Assembly (NCBI GenBank): GCA_963707435.1
Contig: CAVPPF010000007.1
Span: 372,001 to 436,000 of the forward strand
Source: UBA4744 sp963707435
GTDB lineage: Bacteria; Actinomycetota; Acidimicrobiia; Spongiisociales; UBA4744
Reading direction: 5' to 3'
Length of the DNA stretch: 64,000 nt
In this document: piece by piece, positions 8,243 through 16,785 of the stretch
How the letters are laid out: the number at the start of each line of letters is the position of its first letter
Numbering within the stretch: the first letter of the stretch is position 1
Program-made: the position numbers and the translations under genes
Notes under the pieces: generated by a model
What the model saw: only the letters and a program-made list of their open reading frames with translations
Databases searched by the model: none
Told to the model about the DNA's origin: nothing

Positions 8243-9288
8243 GCATCTTCGGCCGACTGTATCGGGGTGAAACCAACTTCGACTTCATCGGAGCCCGCCG
8301 TATCTTCTTCAGGATCTCGGCGTTGCTGCTGCTTGCCTCAGTTCTGAGTCTGGCAATTCGGGGTTTGAACCTCAGCCTGGACTTCCGCGGCGGTGTCGCC
8401 GTCGAAGCAATAAACCCGGCCGGCGCCGATGTAGCGGACGTGCGGGCTGCGCTTGCCCCCCTGGGGCTCGATGATGCTCGCATTCAAGTCCTGGCCGACG
8501 GGCAGGAGTTCAGGGTTCAGACGGAAGCGCTCGATTCCGATGCGGCAGACGCCTTCGTGCGCGCCGTCGCCGCCGTCGCCGGCACCGAGGTTTCTGAGAC
8601 CAGCGTCGACGAGGTGGGCCCGACCTTCGGAGCCCAGATCGCCGAACGGGCCGTATTGGCGCTGGTCGTCTTCCTGGGCGCCGTGATCCTGTTCATGTCC
8701 TGGCGGCTCGAATGGAAGATGGCGCTCAGCGGGATTGCCGCCCTCTTCCACGATCTCCTCATAACGTTCGGCGTCTACTCGATCACCGGGTTTGAAGTCA
8801 CACCGGCAACGATCATCGCCGTGCTGACGATTCTCGGCTACAGCCTGTACGACACCGTGGTTGTCTTCGACAAGGTGCAGGAGAACGTCGAGTCGGCGGA
8901 CCGGGTGACGTTCACCGACATCGTCAACCGGTCGATGAACCAGGTGCTGATGAGATCGGTGAACACGTCGCTGACCAGCCTCCTCCCGGTCGGCAGCCTC
9001 CTGTTTGTCGGTTCGTTCCTCCTGGGAGCACGGACGTTGCTCGAGTTCGCGCTGGCTCTCTTTGTCGGAATTGCGATCGGGACCTATTCATCCGTGGCTG
9101 TGGCCTCGCCGCTGCTGGCGAACTGGAAAGAACGTGAAGATGAGTGGATTCGGATTCGCAAACGGCTCGCCAGGGTGTCCGAGGATGCCGTGCGGACGGC
9201 TCCGCAGGCGCAACCGACCGCCCAGGCGGCTCGTCCCCGCAATGTGACCGGAGCGACTCCGCGGCCGCCCAAGAAGCGTCGGCGCTAG
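8239..9288 (+). CDS. secF: Protein translocase subunit SecF
   Basis: The 349-residue partner of SecD has an N-terminal helix, the motif LDFRGGVAVE, and five more membrane helices with the conserved ILGYSLYDTVVVFDKVQEN and NRSMNQVLMRSVNTSLT. The C-terminus is cytoplasmic, basic and Pro/Ala-rich (ending PPKKRRR). It is coupled to secD by an ATGA overlap. The yajC-secD-secF order is the common bacterial one. Confidence 0.96.
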   Translation: MSIFGRLYRGETNFDFIGARRIFFRISALLLLASVLSLAIRGLNLSLDFRGGVAVEAINPAGADVADVRAALAPLGLDDARIQVLADGQEFRVQTEALDSDAADAFVRAVAAVAGTEVSETSVDEVGPTFGAQIAERAVLALVVFLGAVILFMSWRLEWKMALSGIAALFHDLLITFGVYSITGFEVTPATIIAVLTILGYSLYDTVVVFDKVQENVESADRVTFTDIVNRSMNQVLMRSVNTSLTSLLPVGSLLFVGSFLLGARTLLEFALALFVGIAIGTYSSVAVASPLLANWKEREDEWIRIRKRLARVSEDAVRTAPQAQPTAQAARPRNVTGATPRPPKKRRR

Positions 9289-9329
9289 GCGCCTGGGAAC
9301 AGCTGATCGTCCGGATTCCCGGGCCGATG

Positions 9330-9335
9330 TACAAT
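9330..9335 (+). promoter_or_regulatory. Candidate -10 box of apt-rel (leaderless)
   Basis: TACAAT ends 7 bases before the GTG start of apt. The gap after secF is 54 bases, and no Shine-Dalgarno at a useful distance is visible, so a leaderless apt-rel mRNA is likely. Confidence 0.5.
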
Positions 9336-9342
9336 CCTCCAG

Positions 9343-9870
9343 GTGCATACACCTACCTACGCTGAGCTGGTCCGAGACGTACCCGACTTTCCCTCGCCCG
9401 GGATCCTGTTCAAGGACATAACTCCCGTGCTGGCCGAACGCTCGGCCTTCACGGCCCTGGTCGACGATCTGGCCGAACCCTTTGCGGGGAGAATCGACAA
9501 GGTTGCAGGGATCGAAGCCCGCGGTTTCATCCTCGCCACCCCGGTGGCCGAGGCTCTCCGTACCGGTTTTATACCCATTCGCAAGCCGGGCAAGCTCCCC
9601 TGGCGAGTCGTCCGGGAGGAGTATGAGCTCGAGTACGGTCGGGATGCGCTCGAGATCCACGAGGACGCTGTAGATCCTGGAGATCGAGTCCTCGTGGTCG
9701 ATGATGTCCTCGCCACGGGTGGTACTGCTGCTGCCGCCGTCCGCCTGCTGCGGCACCTCGGAGCGGAAGTCGTCGGGGTTGCCGTGTTCCTCGAGCTCGG
9801 GTTCCTCGACGGGAGGTCGGCGTTGCAGGATGTCGAACTGCACTCGCTGGTGAACTATGACGGCGGCTGA
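9343..9870 (+). CDS. apt: Adenine phosphoribosyltransferase
   Basis: The 175-residue salvage enzyme converts adenine and PRPP to AMP. It shows VRDVPDFPSPGILFKDITPVL at the N-terminus, GIEARGFI in the base-binding part, and the PRPP loop VLVVDDVLATGGTA. Length is usual. The next gene, the (p)ppGpp synthetase, overlaps its end by 14 bases; apt and rel are neighbours in many actinobacteria. Start GTG 9343 is supported by homology and by the promoter box just upstream. Confidence 0.95.
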   Translation: MHTPTYAELVRDVPDFPSPGILFKDITPVLAERSAFTALVDDLAEPFAGRIDKVAGIEARGFILATPVAEALRTGFIPIRKPGKLPWRVVREEYELEYGRDALEIHEDAVDPGDRVLVVDDVLATGGTAAAAVRLLRHLGAEVVGVAVFLELGFLDGRSALQDVELHSLVNYDGG

Positions 9871-12049
9871 GCCGGCGATTCGAGCCGACGATGCCGTCGT
9901 AGCCGAACTGGCGCCGATCCTGGCCGCCTTTCGAACCCACTATCCGGCCGCCGCCGAGTCGACCATCCACGAGGCGTACGCCCTCAGCCAGAAGATGCAT
10001 CTCGGGCAGTTTCGCAAGTCGGGCGAGCCGTACATCAGCCACCCGCTGGCAGTAACCCAGATCCTCGCCGAGTACGGGCTGGACGGCGACACTCTGGCGG
10101 CGGCGTTGCTGCACGACACCGTCGAAGACACCGAAATCACCCTCGAAGACGTTGAAGCTGCGTTTGGGCCGGAAGTAGCTCGGATGATCGACGGCGTCAC
10201 CAAGCTGGATCGCATTCGATTCGGCACCCGGGAGGAAGCCCAGGCAGCCACCATCCGGAAGATGGTCGTGGCGATGGCGCAGGATGTCCGCGTGCTTCTC
10301 ATCAAGCTGGCCGACCGGCTGCACAATCTCCGGACCATCGATCCGTTGCCAACCGAGAAGCAGGAGCGGATTGCCAGAGAGACCCTCGAGGTCTACGCGC
10401 CGCTGGCACACCGGCTGGGGGTGCAAGAGATCAAACACGAAATGGAGGATCGCTGTTTTGCGATCCTCTACCCGAAACGGAACCTCGAAATCGACACGCT
10501 GCTGCAACAGCGGGCTCCCGAACGCGATGCGCAGATACGTACGGCAGTCGACCACGTCGAGACCTTGCTGCGTGAGGCGGCGATACGTGCGGACGTCACC
10601 GGTCGGCCGAAACACCACTACTCCATCTACCGGAAGATGGTGACGACCGGATTGCCGTTTGAGAAGATCCACGACCTGATCGGGATCCGGGTCATCGTCG
10701 ACGATGTCCGCGATTGCTATGCGGCGCTCGGCCTCATCCACTCCGTGTGGCCGCCCGTCCACGGGCGTTTCAAGGACTACATCGCCATGCCCAAATTCAA
10801 CCTCTACCAGAGCTTGCACACCACCGTCATCGGCCCGGACGGCAAGCCGCTCGAAGTACAGATGCGAACCGAAGAAATGCACCACAGAGCCGAGTTCGGT
10901 ATCGCGGCTCACTGGCGGTACAAGGAGGGAATCTCGGACGAAGACCTGCCGTGGATGGCAGATCTTCGTTTCCTGCAGGACGAGTACGCGGACCCGAACG
11001 AGTTCCTGGCCAGTCTGAAACTCGATCTCTACCAGGACGAAGTGTTCGTGCTCACGCCCGGCGGCGACGTCAAGACCTTGCCGCGCGGAGCGACCCCCGT
11101 CGACTTCGCGTACACGGTCCACACCGAAGTTGGACATCGCTGTGTCGGCGCCAAAGTCAACGGCCGTCTGGTCACGCTCGGTACCCGCTTGGAGTCGGGC
11201 GATATCGTTGAGATCGTCACCTCAAAGGCCCAGGACGCGGGACCCAGCCAGGATTGGCTGACCTTTGTTCGGACCACTCGCGCCAAAGCCAAGATCCGGC
11301 AGTGGTTCACCAAAGAGCGCCGGGAGGCGGCGCTGACCGACGGGCGCGAACAAGTTCTCGGTGCGTTGCGCAAGGAGCGGCTGGGACTATCGGCGGCCGG
11401 CCGTGACGTGCTGCTCACCAAGGTCGGAGAGCAGCTCGGGCTGCCCGACCTGGACGCCGTGTTCGTGGCCGTCGGGGAAGGCACCATTGCAGCCGCAACC
11501 GTCGCCGGCCGGGTCACGAGGCTCGCCCGGCCCGAGGAGACCCTTGCAGATGAAGTGCTGCCGGAGATCCCACGGGAGCGCCCCACCCATACCGGGACCG
11601 GGGTGATCGTGGAGGGCCTGGACGATGTGTGGGTGCGCATCGCTCGTTGTTGTGCCCCCGTGCCGGGCGACGACATCGTCGGTTTTGTCACCGTGGGTCG
11701 GGGTGTCTCCGTTCACCGGTCGGACTGCACCAACGTCGAGGCGATGGGGGATCGGACCGAGCGGATGATCGAGGTCGCCTGGGCGCCCGACCGGGTCGGT
11801 CGATTCTCGGTGTGGATACAGGTGGAGGCGCTCGATCGCCCAAAACTGCTTCGTGACGTCACTTCGCTCATCTCCGACGTCGGCGGCAATATCCTGGCTT
11901 CTTCTTCATCGGTCGGCCGGGACCTGGTGGCCATGCTCCGCTACGAAATCGAGCTGGGTGATCCCGGCCAGGTCGACACCATGGTGAATTCCTTGCGAGG
12001 CGTGGATTCCGTTTTCGATGCCTATCGATTGGTGCCTCGCTCCACGTAG
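9857..12049 (+). CDS. rel: Bifunctional (p)ppGpp synthetase/hydrolase of the RelA/SpoT family
   Basis: The 730-residue long RSH enzyme makes and degrades the alarmone (p)ppGpp. The HD hydrolase site is intact (H61, HD at 86-87, ED at 90-91 in LLHDTVEDT), so hydrolase activity is expected. The synthetase domain (about 240-350) carries HHYSIYRKM, DLIGIRVIV and the Tyr loop FKDYIAMPKFNLYQSLHTT. A TGS domain (about 395-455), a zinc-finger region (RIARCCAPVPGDDIVGF) and a C-terminal ACT domain follow. It is the single bifunctional type normal in Actinobacteria. Confidence 0.96.
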   Translation: MTAAEPAIRADDAVVAELAPILAAFRTHYPAAAESTIHEAYALSQKMHLGQFRKSGEPYISHPLAVTQILAEYGLDGDTLAAALLHDTVEDTEITLEDVEAAFGPEVARMIDGVTKLDRIRFGTREEAQAATIRKMVVAMAQDVRVLLIKLADRLHNLRTIDPLPTEKQERIARETLEVYAPLAHRLGVQEIKHEMEDRCFAILYPKRNLEIDTLLQQRAPERDAQIRTAVDHVETLLREAAIRADVTGRPKHHYSIYRKMVTTGLPFEKIHDLIGIRVIVDDVRDCYAALGLIHSVWPPVHGRFKDYIAMPKFNLYQSLHTTVIGPDGKPLEVQMRTEEMHHRAEFGIAAHWRYKEGISDEDLPWMADLRFLQDEYADPNEFLASLKLDLYQDEVFVLTPGGDVKTLPRGATPVDFAYTVHTEVGHRCVGAKVNGRLVTLGTRLESGDIVEIVTSKAQDAGPSQDWLTFVRTTRAKAKIRQWFTKERREAALTDGREQVLGALRKERLGLSAAGRDVLLTKVGEQLGLPDLDAVFVAVGEGTIAAATVAGRVTRLARPEETLADEVLPEIPRERPTHTGTGVIVEGLDDVWVRIARCCAPVPGDDIVGFVTVGRGVSVHRSDCTNVEAMGDRTERMIEVAWAPDRVGRFSVWIQVEALDRPKLLRDVTSLISDVGGNILASSSSVGRDLVAMLRYEIELGDPGQVDTMVNSLRGVDSVFDAYRLVPRST

Positions 12050-12121
12050 CAAACACGTCAAGAAACGGGGGCGGTTGGCCGATGGATTTGCATGGCACAT
12101 GTCCGCGCCCGGCGACGCATA

Positions 12122-12178
12122 ACTAGTCAGTGTGAGTTTCTCAAGATAGCTATGCGCTTTCGGCCCCGGAGAGCCGAT
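12122..12178 (+). promoter_or_regulatory. Leader element shared with pilA: ACTAGTCA box and 22-base hairpin
   Basis: The gap between rel and the minor-pilin genes (12050-12187) holds ACTAGTCA at 12122-12129 and, at 12157-12178, a 22-base block built on a TCGGC/GCCGA stem. The same box and an 18-of-22 match to the block lie before pilA (31855-31862 and 31909-31930). The block sits 9 bases before the ATG here and 48 before that of pilA. It could be a regulator site or a small RNA structure. Confidence 0.4.
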
Positions 12179-12187
12179 GCATACTCC

Positions 12188-13840
12188 ATGGAGAAGATCA
12201 CGAATCGTCTACGGAGAGATGATGGGTTCACGCTGGTGGAAGCGCTGGCCGCGCTTTCGCTCCTGAGTATTGCCATCATCCTCACCGTCACTCCCGTGTT
12301 GGCCGGCTTCGACGTGCTCAGCGAAGCCAAGCTGGCCACCATCGCCTCCAATCTTGCGCAAGGCCGGGTAGAAGAACTCCGTTCGCTCGAATACGAGGAA
12401 ATCGGATTCCCGCTGGGGGTACCGGAAGGCGTGCTCCAGGCGAGTGAGACCGTGACGGCACAGAACATCGACTTCATCGTCACGACCGACGTCAAGTATT
12501 TCGGGAGCATCAACGCCGGTGAAGACGTGGTACCCCAGGGTGGAGACGGCGTGGAGGGCCTGCCCGACATGGGCATCGACTACAAAGAGGTCACCGTCAC
12601 CGTCAGCCACCACGCCGGAGCCGTCAGGCCGGTCGTGATGCAAACCATCATCGCGCCTCCCAACATCGCCGCACACGAGGGCAAAGCCAACGTGATCGTC
12701 GAGCTGATCAAGGAAGAACCGGTCACCAAACCTCCGAGCCCGGTCGGCTACCCGCAGGTCGTGCTGGTTAAAGACACCGCTTTCTACCCCTTCACCGGTT
12801 CCCCCGGCCAGACGCAGACATTCGCCGGTGTGCCGGCCAACGAGAGCGGAGCAACCGATTACTACTACTACGCCCGCCTGGGCGCGACCCAGACCTCCTA
12901 TGAGGCCAACGGCTGGCGGATCCATCCGACGGATATCGATATCGAAACCGATCGGGTGCACATGGGTCCCACCGAGACGGCCAACGTTCCTGTCCGGATC
13001 TACCGGCCGGCTGAGATTCTCGTGGAGTTGTTCGACGATGCAACGCTGCTCCCCGTTTGGGTTGGCGCTGAACTGACTCTGGTTTATGAGGGCACGCCCT
13101 ACTCCTTCGACACCGGCGATCCCGAGTGGACGGGAACCGCTTTCTCGATCACCGAGATCGACGGAGCTCCCGTGGTGCCCGGCACCTACGATATGACCGC
13201 AACCGCCCTCGGATACAGCCTCGAGACCAGAGCCGATATCGTGATCCCCGAGGACTACCCGACGGACGTCATCCACGAAGAGGCCTTCTACCTGGAGCTG
13301 TCGACCGATGCTTTCCTGGAAGTCCAGGTGGTCGACGGTTCCGGGACCCCGATCGCCGGGGCCAGTGTGACGATCGACGCCGAGTTCGAAGCGCCGTTCA
13401 CGCTCGTCACCGACAGCAACGGCTTTGTTGACTATTCGTGGTCCTACGACAATTTCGACGTGGTCATCGATGTCATCTCGCCGCACGGACACGATCCGGG
13501 CAGCGACTTCGTGGCCAACATCAACGGCCTCAACTCCCGGGTCGTCACCCTGACGGCACCGGCCAACACCGGCGTGATCACGTTCCATGAGGATCAGCCC
13601 TACCGGGTCCAGTACTTCCGCTACCGCCCGGATGGAGGTGCACCGGATGACTGGACGGACGTGTCCCCCAACGCTTCGGGAGAAGCGTCGGTCACCGTCG
13701 CCGCCGGATGGTGGGACGTGCGCAAGGTCTGTACGGCCCTGCGGCCAAACGGCAACCCGAGAACCCGGAACGCCACGGTGTTCGTGAGCACCGGCGGCAA
13801 CGTCTTCTGGTCGTCCTCCACGGACTGCCCGAAACCATGA
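12188..13840 (+). CDS. Large PilV-like prepilin with Ig/carboxypeptidase-regulatory-like domains
   Basis: The 550-residue protein begins with a type III signal: DDGFTLVEALAALSLLS, with the cleavage glycine at G13 and Glu at +5 of the mature chain (E18), then a hydrophobic helix. Most minor pilins have 150-250 residues; here more than 400 extra residues follow. They include two beta-rich segments of carboxypeptidase-regulatory style (LEVQVVDGSGTPIAGASVTI is the clearest). I infer a surface-exposed adhesin-like pilus tip protein. The start ATG 12188 fits the short leader typical of prepilins. The next gene starts in its stop (ATGA). Confidence 0.8.
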   Translation: MEKITNRLRRDDGFTLVEALAALSLLSIAIILTVTPVLAGFDVLSEAKLATIASNLAQGRVEELRSLEYEEIGFPLGVPEGVLQASETVTAQNIDFIVTTDVKYFGSINAGEDVVPQGGDGVEGLPDMGIDYKEVTVTVSHHAGAVRPVVMQTIIAPPNIAAHEGKANVIVELIKEEPVTKPPSPVGYPQVVLVKDTAFYPFTGSPGQTQTFAGVPANESGATDYYYYARLGATQTSYEANGWRIHPTDIDIETDRVHMGPTETANVPVRIYRPAEILVELFDDATLLPVWVGAELTLVYEGTPYSFDTGDPEWTGTAFSITEIDGAPVVPGTYDMTATALGYSLETRADIVIPEDYPTDVIHEEAFYLELSTDAFLEVQVVDGSGTPIAGASVTIDAEFEAPFTLVTDSNGFVDYSWSYDNFDVVIDVISPHGHDPGSDFVANINGLNSRVVTLTAPANTGVITFHEDQPYRVQYFRYRPDGGAPDDWTDVSPNASGEASVTVAAGWWDVRKVCTALRPNGNPRTRNATVFVSTGGNVFWSSSTDCPKP

Positions 13841-14532
13841 GTTCCAACCTCGCACGCCTCCACCGCGACGAGCGCGGTCTCACCCTCACCGAAATGTCGG
13901 TGACCGTCATGGTGATGGGAATCGCCCTCGCAGCACTGTCCTCGCTGCTGCTCGGCTTCTTCGGCAACGTCGAGACACAGCTCGCGTTGAGCGACGCGGA
14001 GCGGGACGTTCGCCCGGTGATTCGAGAGATGGTGGTCGAGATACGTCAGGCCGTGCCGCCGTCCGAGGCTGCCAACGCGCTCCCGGTACTCGAGATGGCG
14101 TGGAACAAGCTGACCTTCTACAGCGACCGGCTACCACTGGACGGTGTCCCCGAGAAGCACAGCTACGAACTGATCAATTGCAGCGACGGGGCCAACGGTG
14201 GAACGTGCGACCTGCAACGAACCGTGATCAAGGCTGATGTCTCGTCGGTGCCGCCGACCTTCACCTTCGCCGACAATACGTTGGATCGTCAGGAAATCGT
14301 TCTGACATCCGTCCTCGCCGACCCCTATCTGGCCGAAGGACCGCTCTTTCACGGTGTGAAGTGGGTTGGAACTCCCTCTGCCCGGACGACCATTGCTTCT
14401 TGCGACGCCGCTACCCGCTGCAAGTTCCCGCTGGTGGTCATCGACTTGCGGGTTGATCCGAGCGTCAAGGAGAACCCGGGCAACTACGAGATCCACGAAG
14501 AAGTGAGGTTGCGAAATGCGCCGGCTTCGTAA
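13837..14532 (+). CDS. PilW-like prepilin-type minor pilin
   Basis: The 231-residue protein starts with a short basic leader and the processing site ERGLTLTEMSVTVMVMGIAL, with G14 before the cleavage and Glu at +5 (E19), followed by a membrane helix. The rest has no family I can name; two cysteine pairs (around INCSDGANGGTC and SCDAATRC) may form disulfides. The start ATG 13837 lies in an ATGA overlap with the gene before, and its end overlaps the next gene by 17 bases. I infer a minor pilin that acts with its neighbours in pilus priming. Confidence 0.75.
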   Translation: MSSNLARLHRDERGLTLTEMSVTVMVMGIALAALSSLLLGFFGNVETQLALSDAERDVRPVIREMVVEIRQAVPPSEAANALPVLEMAWNKLTFYSDRLPLDGVPEKHSYELINCSDGANGGTCDLQRTVIKADVSSVPPTFTFADNTLDRQEIVLTSVLADPYLAEGPLFHGVKWVGTPSARTTIASCDAATRCKFPLVVIDLRVDPSVKENPGNYEIHEEVRLRNAPAS

Positions 14533-16075
14533 CGAATCCGGGTTGGCCCTCGCCACCGTGCTCGTCGCAATTCTGGTACTCACGCTGTTCACCACGCTCC
14601 TGTTGCGTGAAGCAATCACCCAACGCCAGCAGTCGGAGTTTCAGGCTCGCGAGGATGTCGTGGTGGCAGGCGCTGAGGCCATGCTCGAGCGGTACGCCGC
14701 CAAGCTGACCATCGATCCGCTCTACTTCATGCACTGGGTCGATGAGGGCGAACGGGCCAGGGTTTGTCAAACCGCGAGCTCAGCGGGGTTCGGTCAGCCG
14801 GCCGTGCAACCGGGGAACCCGTGGCCGTGGCCCGACTGTGAAGCGTGGACCTACGAGGATCCAGATCGCGACGGGGACGGCAATCCGGACACAGACTGGT
14901 ATGTTCACCCAATTCTGGACGGTACGCTCGCTGCTGCGCGCGATGATATCGGCGTTCTCTTGGAGGTGTATCCACCTACCGGCCAGCCGCTCGAAGTCCT
15001 GGTGGTCGGCAAGCGAGGCGATTGGGTGCACCGCCGGGCAATCTCGGCCACCGTCAAAGCCACGTCGCTTTCGGAGTTCTACCGCGTGACGGAGAACGAC
15101 CTGTCGTATGGCTCGAATCGTGAGACCTGGGGCAAGGTCTACTCGGGGGGCGACGTGAGCTACGGGTCGAACGGAAAGGCTCATGCAGACGTGTTCGCTG
15201 AGGGCGACATCACCAACCCACCACAGTGGCTCGACGATGCCGAAGGTTGGGAGGGGACTCCGAGCGGCTCCTACAACGACATCCGCGACGCGTATCCGCA
15301 ACCGCTCGACTTCAACGACTTCTGGGACGACCTGGACACACTCAAGTCTGCCGCGTGTTCGGGCGGTGGCCTCTGTTTGGACGACGCCGACGCCGACGGC
15401 TGGCGCATCCACCCGTACGTGACGGCTGCAGGCGAAGGGAAGCTCCGTGTCTGCAAATCGACGACCAACCAGACCGAAACCTGGTGGTGGACCAACGGCC
15501 AATCGTCGCAGTTCAACACGTGCAGTACCGAAGACATCCCTGCGAACGGCACGGTATGGACGAACGAGCATGTGGTCATCGGGGACCGCTCGTTCACGGG
15601 CGGATTCAACGACGATCGCCTCCTCGGCGACGGATTCAGTGAGGCAATCCTGCGCGGCTCGCTCACCATCTACGCGGGAACCGTGACGGACAAGAAGAAC
15701 GTCATTCTCAACGCCGACACCACCTACGACGATCCCAATTCGTTCGACGTCCTCGGCCTGATCGCCTCCGATGAAGTCATCATCAACAGTTACGCAACCG
15801 GTGCAGACAGGAAGTTCTACATCAGCGCCGCCTTGCTCGGCCAGTACGACAAGTGGCGGGCCGAGGGGAACGCCCCTTCGGGATCGACGTTGATCACCAG
15901 TGGTTCCATCGCGACCAGAAGCACAGGATCGATCTCGGGTGAGTTCCCGTACGCTCAATACGGTTTTGACGATCGGATGGAATTCGTCCGGCCACCCTTC
16001 TATCCGCTGCTCGTGAACGACTGGTCCTACCAGGACTGGACCGAGTTGCCGCTCCCGGCCTGGGCAACGCCGTAG
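14516..16075 (+). CDS. PilX-like pilus-associated protein
   Basis: The 519-residue protein starts MRRLRNESGLALATVLVAIL, a prepilin-like segment with G9 before a hydrophobic helix but Thr instead of Glu at +5, as often seen in PilX-type and GspK-type pilins. The body is large, beta-rich and polar, with calcium-loop-like Asp/Gly runs (DPDRDGDGNPDTD, LDDADADGW) and a segment SYGSNRETWGKVYSGGDVSY that resembles polymer-forming repeat proteins. It closes the three-gene minor-pilin operon. Function as tip or priming complex member is inferred from order pilV-W-X. Confidence 0.7.
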   Translation: MRRLRNESGLALATVLVAILVLTLFTTLLLREAITQRQQSEFQAREDVVVAGAEAMLERYAAKLTIDPLYFMHWVDEGERARVCQTASSAGFGQPAVQPGNPWPWPDCEAWTYEDPDRDGDGNPDTDWYVHPILDGTLAAARDDIGVLLEVYPPTGQPLEVLVVGKRGDWVHRRAISATVKATSLSEFYRVTENDLSYGSNRETWGKVYSGGDVSYGSNGKAHADVFAEGDITNPPQWLDDAEGWEGTPSGSYNDIRDAYPQPLDFNDFWDDLDTLKSAACSGGGLCLDDADADGWRIHPYVTAAGEGKLRVCKSTTNQTETWWWTNGQSSQFNTCSTEDIPANGTVWTNEHVVIGDRSFTGGFNDDRLLGDGFSEAILRGSLTIYAGTVTDKKNVILNADTTYDDPNSFDVLGLIASDEVIINSYATGADRKFYISAALLGQYDKWRAEGNAPSGSTLITSGSIATRSTGSISGEFPYAQYGFDDRMEFVRPPFYPLLVNDWSYQDWTELPLPAWATP

Positions 16076-16103
16076 CCGCAGCCGGCATCGACCGGAGTTG
16101 AAC

Positions 16104-16109
16104 TACGCT
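16104..16109 (+). promoter_or_regulatory. Candidate -10 box of the MBL-hisS-aspS-rarA operon
   Basis: TACGCT is identical to the boxes before the 64-residue membrane protein gene and pyrR. By the spacing seen elsewhere the transcript would begin near 16116-16119, upstream of the TTG chosen as start of the next gene. Confidence 0.4.
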
Positions 16110-16137
16110 GACGCTGATCCGAATCGGGAAGTATCTC

Positions 16138-16785
16138 TTGCGCATCGCCGGGACCTCGTTGTGGCTCGCCGAAACCAATTGCTGGGTGCTGGCCCCGGAG
16201 GGCGGCGGACCCGGCGTGCTGATCGACGCTCCGCCGGACCCCGACGGAGTCCTGGCGTTGCTGGCAGAGCTGCGAGTAACGCCGGTGGCCCTGCTGCTGA
16301 CGCACGGACATATCGATCACACCGGGGGAGCGGGTGTTGTCGTTGGAACGACGGGAGTCCACGCCTACGTCCATCCCGATGATGACTACCTGACGCTGGA
16401 CCCGCTCGGCCAGTTGCGGATGCTCTTCGGCATGGTTCCGCCCGGCGACTTCTCACCTCCGGCCACCCGGCTGCCGCTCGCCGACGGTGACATCCTTCGG
16501 GTGGCAGGCGCCGAACTGGAGGTCCTCCACACGCCCGGACACACTCCGGGACACTGCTGCTTCCTGCTGCGTTCCGAGGGCGTGCTCTTCTCCGGTGATC
16601 ATCTCTTTGCCGGCTCGATCGGCCGCACCGATCTGCCCGGCGGGGACTACGACACCTTGATGAACAGCATGCGCCGCAAGGTGCTCCCGCTCGACGATGA
16701 CGTGCTCGTATACCCGGGGCACGGTCCGACGACTACGCTGGCCCGCGAACGCTCGACCAATCCTTTCCTCCAAGAGTTGATCTGA
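16138..16785 (+). CDS. Metallo-beta-lactamase fold hydrolase, glyoxalase II-like
   Basis: The 215-residue protein carries the metal-binding THGHIDHTGG, the downstream His in HTPGHTPGHCC, Asp in FSGDHLFAGSIGRTD and the last His in VYPGHGPTT, all intact for two zinc ions. Members hydrolyse thioesters or related bonds; the substrate cannot be told. The start is uncertain: TTG 16138 is the first usable codon, but the frame is open upstream to about 16111 and a TACGCT box suggests an earlier start at a non-standard codon. hisS follows directly. Confidence 0.85.
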   Translation: MRIAGTSLWLAETNCWVLAPEGGGPGVLIDAPPDPDGVLALLAELRVTPVALLLTHGHIDHTGGAGVVVGTTGVHAYVHPDDDYLTLDPLGQLRMLFGMVPPGDFSPPATRLPLADGDILRVAGAELEVLHTPGHTPGHCCFLLRSEGVLFSGDHLFAGSIGRTDLPGGDYDTLMNSMRRKVLPLDDDVLVYPGHGPTTTLARERSTNPFLQELI

